Shown here one piece after another: positions 63,440 to 64,000 of a stretch of 64,000 nucleotides of DNA. The stretch comes from Liolophura sinensis (Eukaryota; Mollusca; Polyplacophora; Chitonida; Chitonidae). The notes under the pieces are model-generated. The model saw nothing but the letters and a program-made list of their open reading frames with translations, did no database searches and was not told where the DNA came from. The stretch spans positions 13,406,017 to 13,470,016 of the forward strand of contig NC_088307.1 of the NCBI RefSeq assembly GCF_032854445.1. The letters run 5' to 3'. The translations under genes were made by a program, and so were the position numbers. The stretch's first letter is position 1. Every line of letters begins with the position of its first letter.

Positions 63440-64000
63440 AATGCCCAGCAGCTTTGCTCGTATAGATTTCCACGCAGACTATTTAACTAAAAGAAAAAAC
63501 AGCTCAAAGCCCACCTTATTTTAGCTATCTACTGATTCCCTTAAATATTGGAAATGTAACATGTCAAAGCCAACACTGGTAAACCAACAGTAATCCAGCT
63601 GTTTAAATTTTCAAATCAGACAACTCAATCCAATGCGCGCCATGTTTGGATTTCAGCTTCGGACAGGGTGATGAGCCGAGAAAATTTTATCCCACCAAAT
63701 ATTCTGTTTACAGGGCATGCAATTCTTAAAGACAATGTTGGGTAGGATAAAATTTTCTTGACCCATCACAATGCCTGAAGTTGAATTCCAAAGGTGGCAG
63801 ATGTTGGTTTGAGTTGCCCGATTCAAAAGTTTAAACGGCTGCATTACTGTTGAAATATGGTTACCACTGCTGACTTTGACATATTAAATTTCGGGCATTT
63901 TAGGGAATTGGTGGATAACAAAATAAGATAGAGTTTGAGCTGTTTTTTTTTTTAGTGAAATTGTCTGTGTGGAAGTCTATATGAGTGAAGCTGGACATAA
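63440..64000. repeat. Large palindrome, cut by the right edge
   Basis: Sequence from the edge at 64000 pairs leftwards to about 63444 around a centre near 63722. Pairs along the arms include GTGATGAGCCGAGAAAATTT TATCC / GGATAAAATTTTCTTGACCC ATCAC, AACAGTAAT / ATTACTGTT, ATGTCAAAG / CTTTGACAT, ACAGCTCAAA / TTTGAGCTGT, and CTCGTATAGATTTCCACGCA / TGTGTGGAAGTCTATATGAG. Arms of ~275 bp with roughly 75-80% match; the innermost bases include GCATGC. The arm may continue past the window. Confidence 0.85.

Noticed and set aside
63653-63844. 63-codon - strand frame at the right end
   Set aside because: Lies across the two arms of the large palindrome, so its peptide is partly a reverse image; no domain.

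Overview
This window is eukaryotic nuclear DNA, most likely from a marine mollusc (bivalve or gastropod). The evidence is AT-rich intergenic sequence, a split gene with GT-AG introns, many tRNA-derived SINEs whose 3' end (GTATAAGTGAAATATTCTTG...CGTAAAACACCAATC plus AAATA repeats) I associate with molluscan genomes, and abundant minisatellites. The species cannot be named from sequence alone.

One gene is certain. A complete choline-transporter-like gene (SLC44/CTL family, CTL2/4/5 branch) lies on the + strand from the ATG at 11006 to the TGA at 36763. I assembled 21 coding exons by hand. All introns are GT-AG, all phases agree, and the total is 2124 nt (707 residues plus stop). Its introns carry most of the mobile elements in the middle of the window.

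Three further coding candidates are weaker. The best is a one-exon, 74-residue secreted-looking peptide with ten cysteines on the - strand (46758-46982). The second is a 205-codon hydrophobic ORF on the - strand (44236-44853), followed by AATAAA signals. The third group is short exon-like pieces at 3190-3414 and 15953-16160, both - strand.

Layout: 1-1115 is a 41-bp satellite and a diverged relative. 1116-10044 is gene-poor, with SINEs, a 45-bp minisatellite, a CAT/CAC microsatellite split by a SINE, and a 76-bp satellite. 10045-11005 is the presumed 5' region of SLC44. 11006-36763 is the gene. 36764-47640 holds SINEs, a 39-bp minisatellite, a palindromic element, a nested SINE-in-SINE insertion and the cysteine-rich peptide. 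47640-51866 is a 43-bp satellite with higher-order structure. 51867-58700 holds further minisatellites (46, 49 and 28 bp), two of them tied to the same flanking sequence. 58757-64000 holds SINEs, a word-repeat palindromic element, a 135-bp duplication, three POU-octamer repeats, and a large palindrome that runs off the right edge.

The mobile fraction has a clear logic. At least three SINE types (called A, B and C here, plus a diverged D) have different tRNA-like heads but recognisably the same 3' tail, as expected if one partner LINE mobilises them all. Several short palindromic DNA elements, probably non-autonomous transposons, sit in the SLC44 introns and flanks. One of 649 bp has clean 18-bp terminal inverted repeats and a 6-bp target duplication. 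Most long open frames on the - strand (up to 451 codons) are artefacts of stop-free repeat units, not genes.
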